This document shows, one piece after another, positions 4,572-5,553 of a stretch of DNA of 5,553 bases; positions within the stretch are counted from its first letter, which is position 1; every line of letters begins with the position of its first letter. The notes under the pieces were generated by a model. It saw only the letters and a program-made list of their open reading frames with translations. It had not been told where the DNA came from and ran no database searches. Origin of the DNA: Flavobacteriaceae bacterium UBA2000 (GTDB lineage Bacteria; Bacteroidota; Bacteroidia; Flavobacteriales; Flavobacteriaceae); the NCBI GenBank assembly GCA_002335345.1, contig DDCS01000036.1, positions 1 through 5,553 of the forward strand. Reading direction: 5' to 3'. The position numbers and the translations under genes are program-made.

Positions 4572-5546
4572 TTAAACAGACGTGATGTCTGCTACTCGAA
4601 TTAAATCTAAATCTATCTCATTGTCCCCTTTGATAGCTTCTTCAAAGGGCACAGTTACTACTTTATTATTCGCCACGCCGATCATGACCCCGCGCGCACC
4701 AGCGAGCAAAGCATCGATGGCTCCGACCCCAAGTCTGCTGGCCAGTACACGATCATAACAACTCGGGGAGCCCCCGCGCTGTATATGCCCCAATACGGTC
4801 ACTTTAACTTCGTAGTCGTCTAAGTTCTCACGAACATAATCCGCAAGTTCAAATATGTTTTTACCGCTTTGATCCCCTTCGGCCACCACGACAATACTGC
4901 TGGATTTTCCACTTTTCTTACTGCGTTTTAGCGAGTTAATTAACCGCTCACGCCCTAAGTTTTGTTCTGGGATTAAAATCTCTTCAGCTCCTGCACCAAT
5001 TCCGGCATTTAAAGCGATGTCTCCTGCATCACGCCCCATAACTTCAATCAAAAAGAGACGGTTATGCGAATTTGCCGTATCGCGAATTTTATCGATGGCC
5101 TCTACTACGGTGTTGAGCGCCGTATCGTAGCCTATGGTGTAGTCTGTTCCGTTAATGTCATTGTCTATGGTTCCGGGAAGCCCCACAATCGGGATATCGT
5201 ATTCCGACATAAAAACACTCGCTCCAGTAAACGTTCCATCTCCACCGATCACCACCAGAGCATCTACGCCAGCCTTTTGCAATTGGTCGTAGGCTTTTGC
5301 ACGCCCTTCTGGGGTACGAAATTCTTTGGATCGTGCTGATTTTAGAATGGTTCCTCCACGATTGATGATATTTTTAACCGAACGTGGGCCCATTTCCTTG
5401 AAATCCCCCTCGATCAGGCCTTGTAAGCCACGAAAAACACCGACACATTCTAACTGATTATAGGCGCAAGCACGCACCACCGCACGAATTGCGGCATTCA
5501 TTCCAGGAGCGTCGCCCCCACTGGTCAGTACAGCTATTTTTTTCAT
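4572..5546 (-). CDS. pfkA: ATP-dependent 6-phosphofructokinase
   Basis: The enzyme phosphorylates fructose-6-phosphate to fructose-1,6-bisphosphate, the committing step of glycolysis, in the cytoplasm, normally as a homotetramer. It is complete at 324 residues (E. coli PfkA has 320). Visible are the nucleotide motif T-S-G-G-D-A-P-G-M-N (8-17), G-G-D-G-T (101-105), the catalytic P-G-T-I-D-N-D (124-130) with Asp128, M-G-R-D-A-G (170-175), E223 in A-E-G, and the fructose-6-phosphate-binding H-I-Q-R-G-G-S-P (254-261). Gly after G-G-D and P-G-T rather than P-K-T indicate use of ATP, not pyrophosphate. Arg21, Arg25, Arg55, Arg155 and the Lys-rich 208-214 stretch match effector-site positions of E. 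coli PfkA, so ADP/PEP allostery is plausible. It is the first operon gene visible; only 7 bases lie upstream in the window, so the promoter is not seen. The start is fixed by the canonical M-K-K-I-A-V-L-T-S-G-G. Confidence 0.97.
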   Translation of the reverse strand: MKKIAVLTSGGDAPGMNAAIRAVVRACAYNQLECVGVFRGLQGLIEGDFKEMGPRSVKNIINRGGTILKSARSKEFRTPEGRAKAYDQLQKAGVDALVVIGGDGTFTGASVFMSEYDIPIVGLPGTIDNDINGTDYTIGYDTALNTVVEAIDKIRDTANSHNRLFLIEVMGRDAGDIALNAGIGAGAEEILIPEQNLGRERLINSLKRSKKSGKSSSIVVVAEGDQSGKNIFELADYVRENLDDYEVKVTVLGHIQRGGSPSCYDRVLASRLGVGAIDALLAGARGVMIGVANNKVVTVPFEEAIKGDNEIDLDLIRVADITSV

Positions 5547-5553
5547 GCTTTTG

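Noticed and set aside
2778..5339. Plus-strand open frames opposite the kinase, gap and pfkA genes
   Set aside because: All lie antisense to conserved enzymes with clear motifs and have no domain-like pattern.
1..5553. CRISPR arrays, insertion sequences, tRNAs, phage or toxin-antitoxin genes
   Set aside because: I saw no regularly spaced repeats, terminal inverted repeats with transposase, cloverleaf or such coding patterns on either strand.

Overview
The window looks like a chromosomal segment from a member of the Bacteroidota, most likely a flavobacterium. Three things suggest this. The start codons lack good Shine-Dalgarno sequences and sit behind A/T-rich leaders. The plus-strand gene encodes a lipoprotein whose mature N-terminus (C-N-K-D-D-N) fits the X-K-(D/E)2-X surface-export signal described for this phylum. 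The protein types and the gene order pfkA, gap, sugar kinase, pgi also fit. Species-level placement is not possible by eye.

Layout. Positions 1-86 (minus) hold the first 28 codons of a YifB/ComM-family AAA ATPase that runs off the left edge. Positions 87-414 are a 328-base A/T-rich stretch with no convincing gene; it holds a hairpin with a U-rich tail pointing toward yifB, a pair of TCATGA palindromes and weak promoter candidates for both flanking genes. Positions 415-915 (plus) encode a 166-residue predicted surface lipoprotein. Positions 916-1029 continue in the same frame after its TAG stop and encode a diverged second copy of its C-terminal Cys module, ending in another TAG. Positions 1030-1101 separate convergent genes and contain weak terminator-like hairpins.

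From 5546 down to 1102 (minus) runs a compact glycolytic operon: pfkA (6-phosphofructokinase), gap (glyceraldehyde-3-phosphate dehydrogenase), a BadF/NagK-type ATP-dependent sugar kinase, and pgi (glucose-6-phosphate isomerase). Spacing is 15 nt, 3 nt and a 4-nt ATGA overlap, so co-transcription and at least partial translational coupling are likely. The operon promoter lies beyond the right edge. Pgi makes fructose-6-phosphate, PfkA phosphorylates it, and Gap oxidises the triose phosphate after aldolase. The kinase sits between them and is translationally coupled to pgi, so it most plausibly feeds hexose phosphate into the pathway, either as a glucokinase or as an amino-sugar kinase.

Most of the window is ordinary core metabolism. 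The observation most worth checking is the in-frame Cys module beyond the lipoprotein stop codon: its amino-acid pattern and Cys spacing match the upstream module while third codon positions differ synonymously. This points to protein-level selection on both copies, and so to a recent nonsense mutation, stop-codon readthrough or a sequence error.
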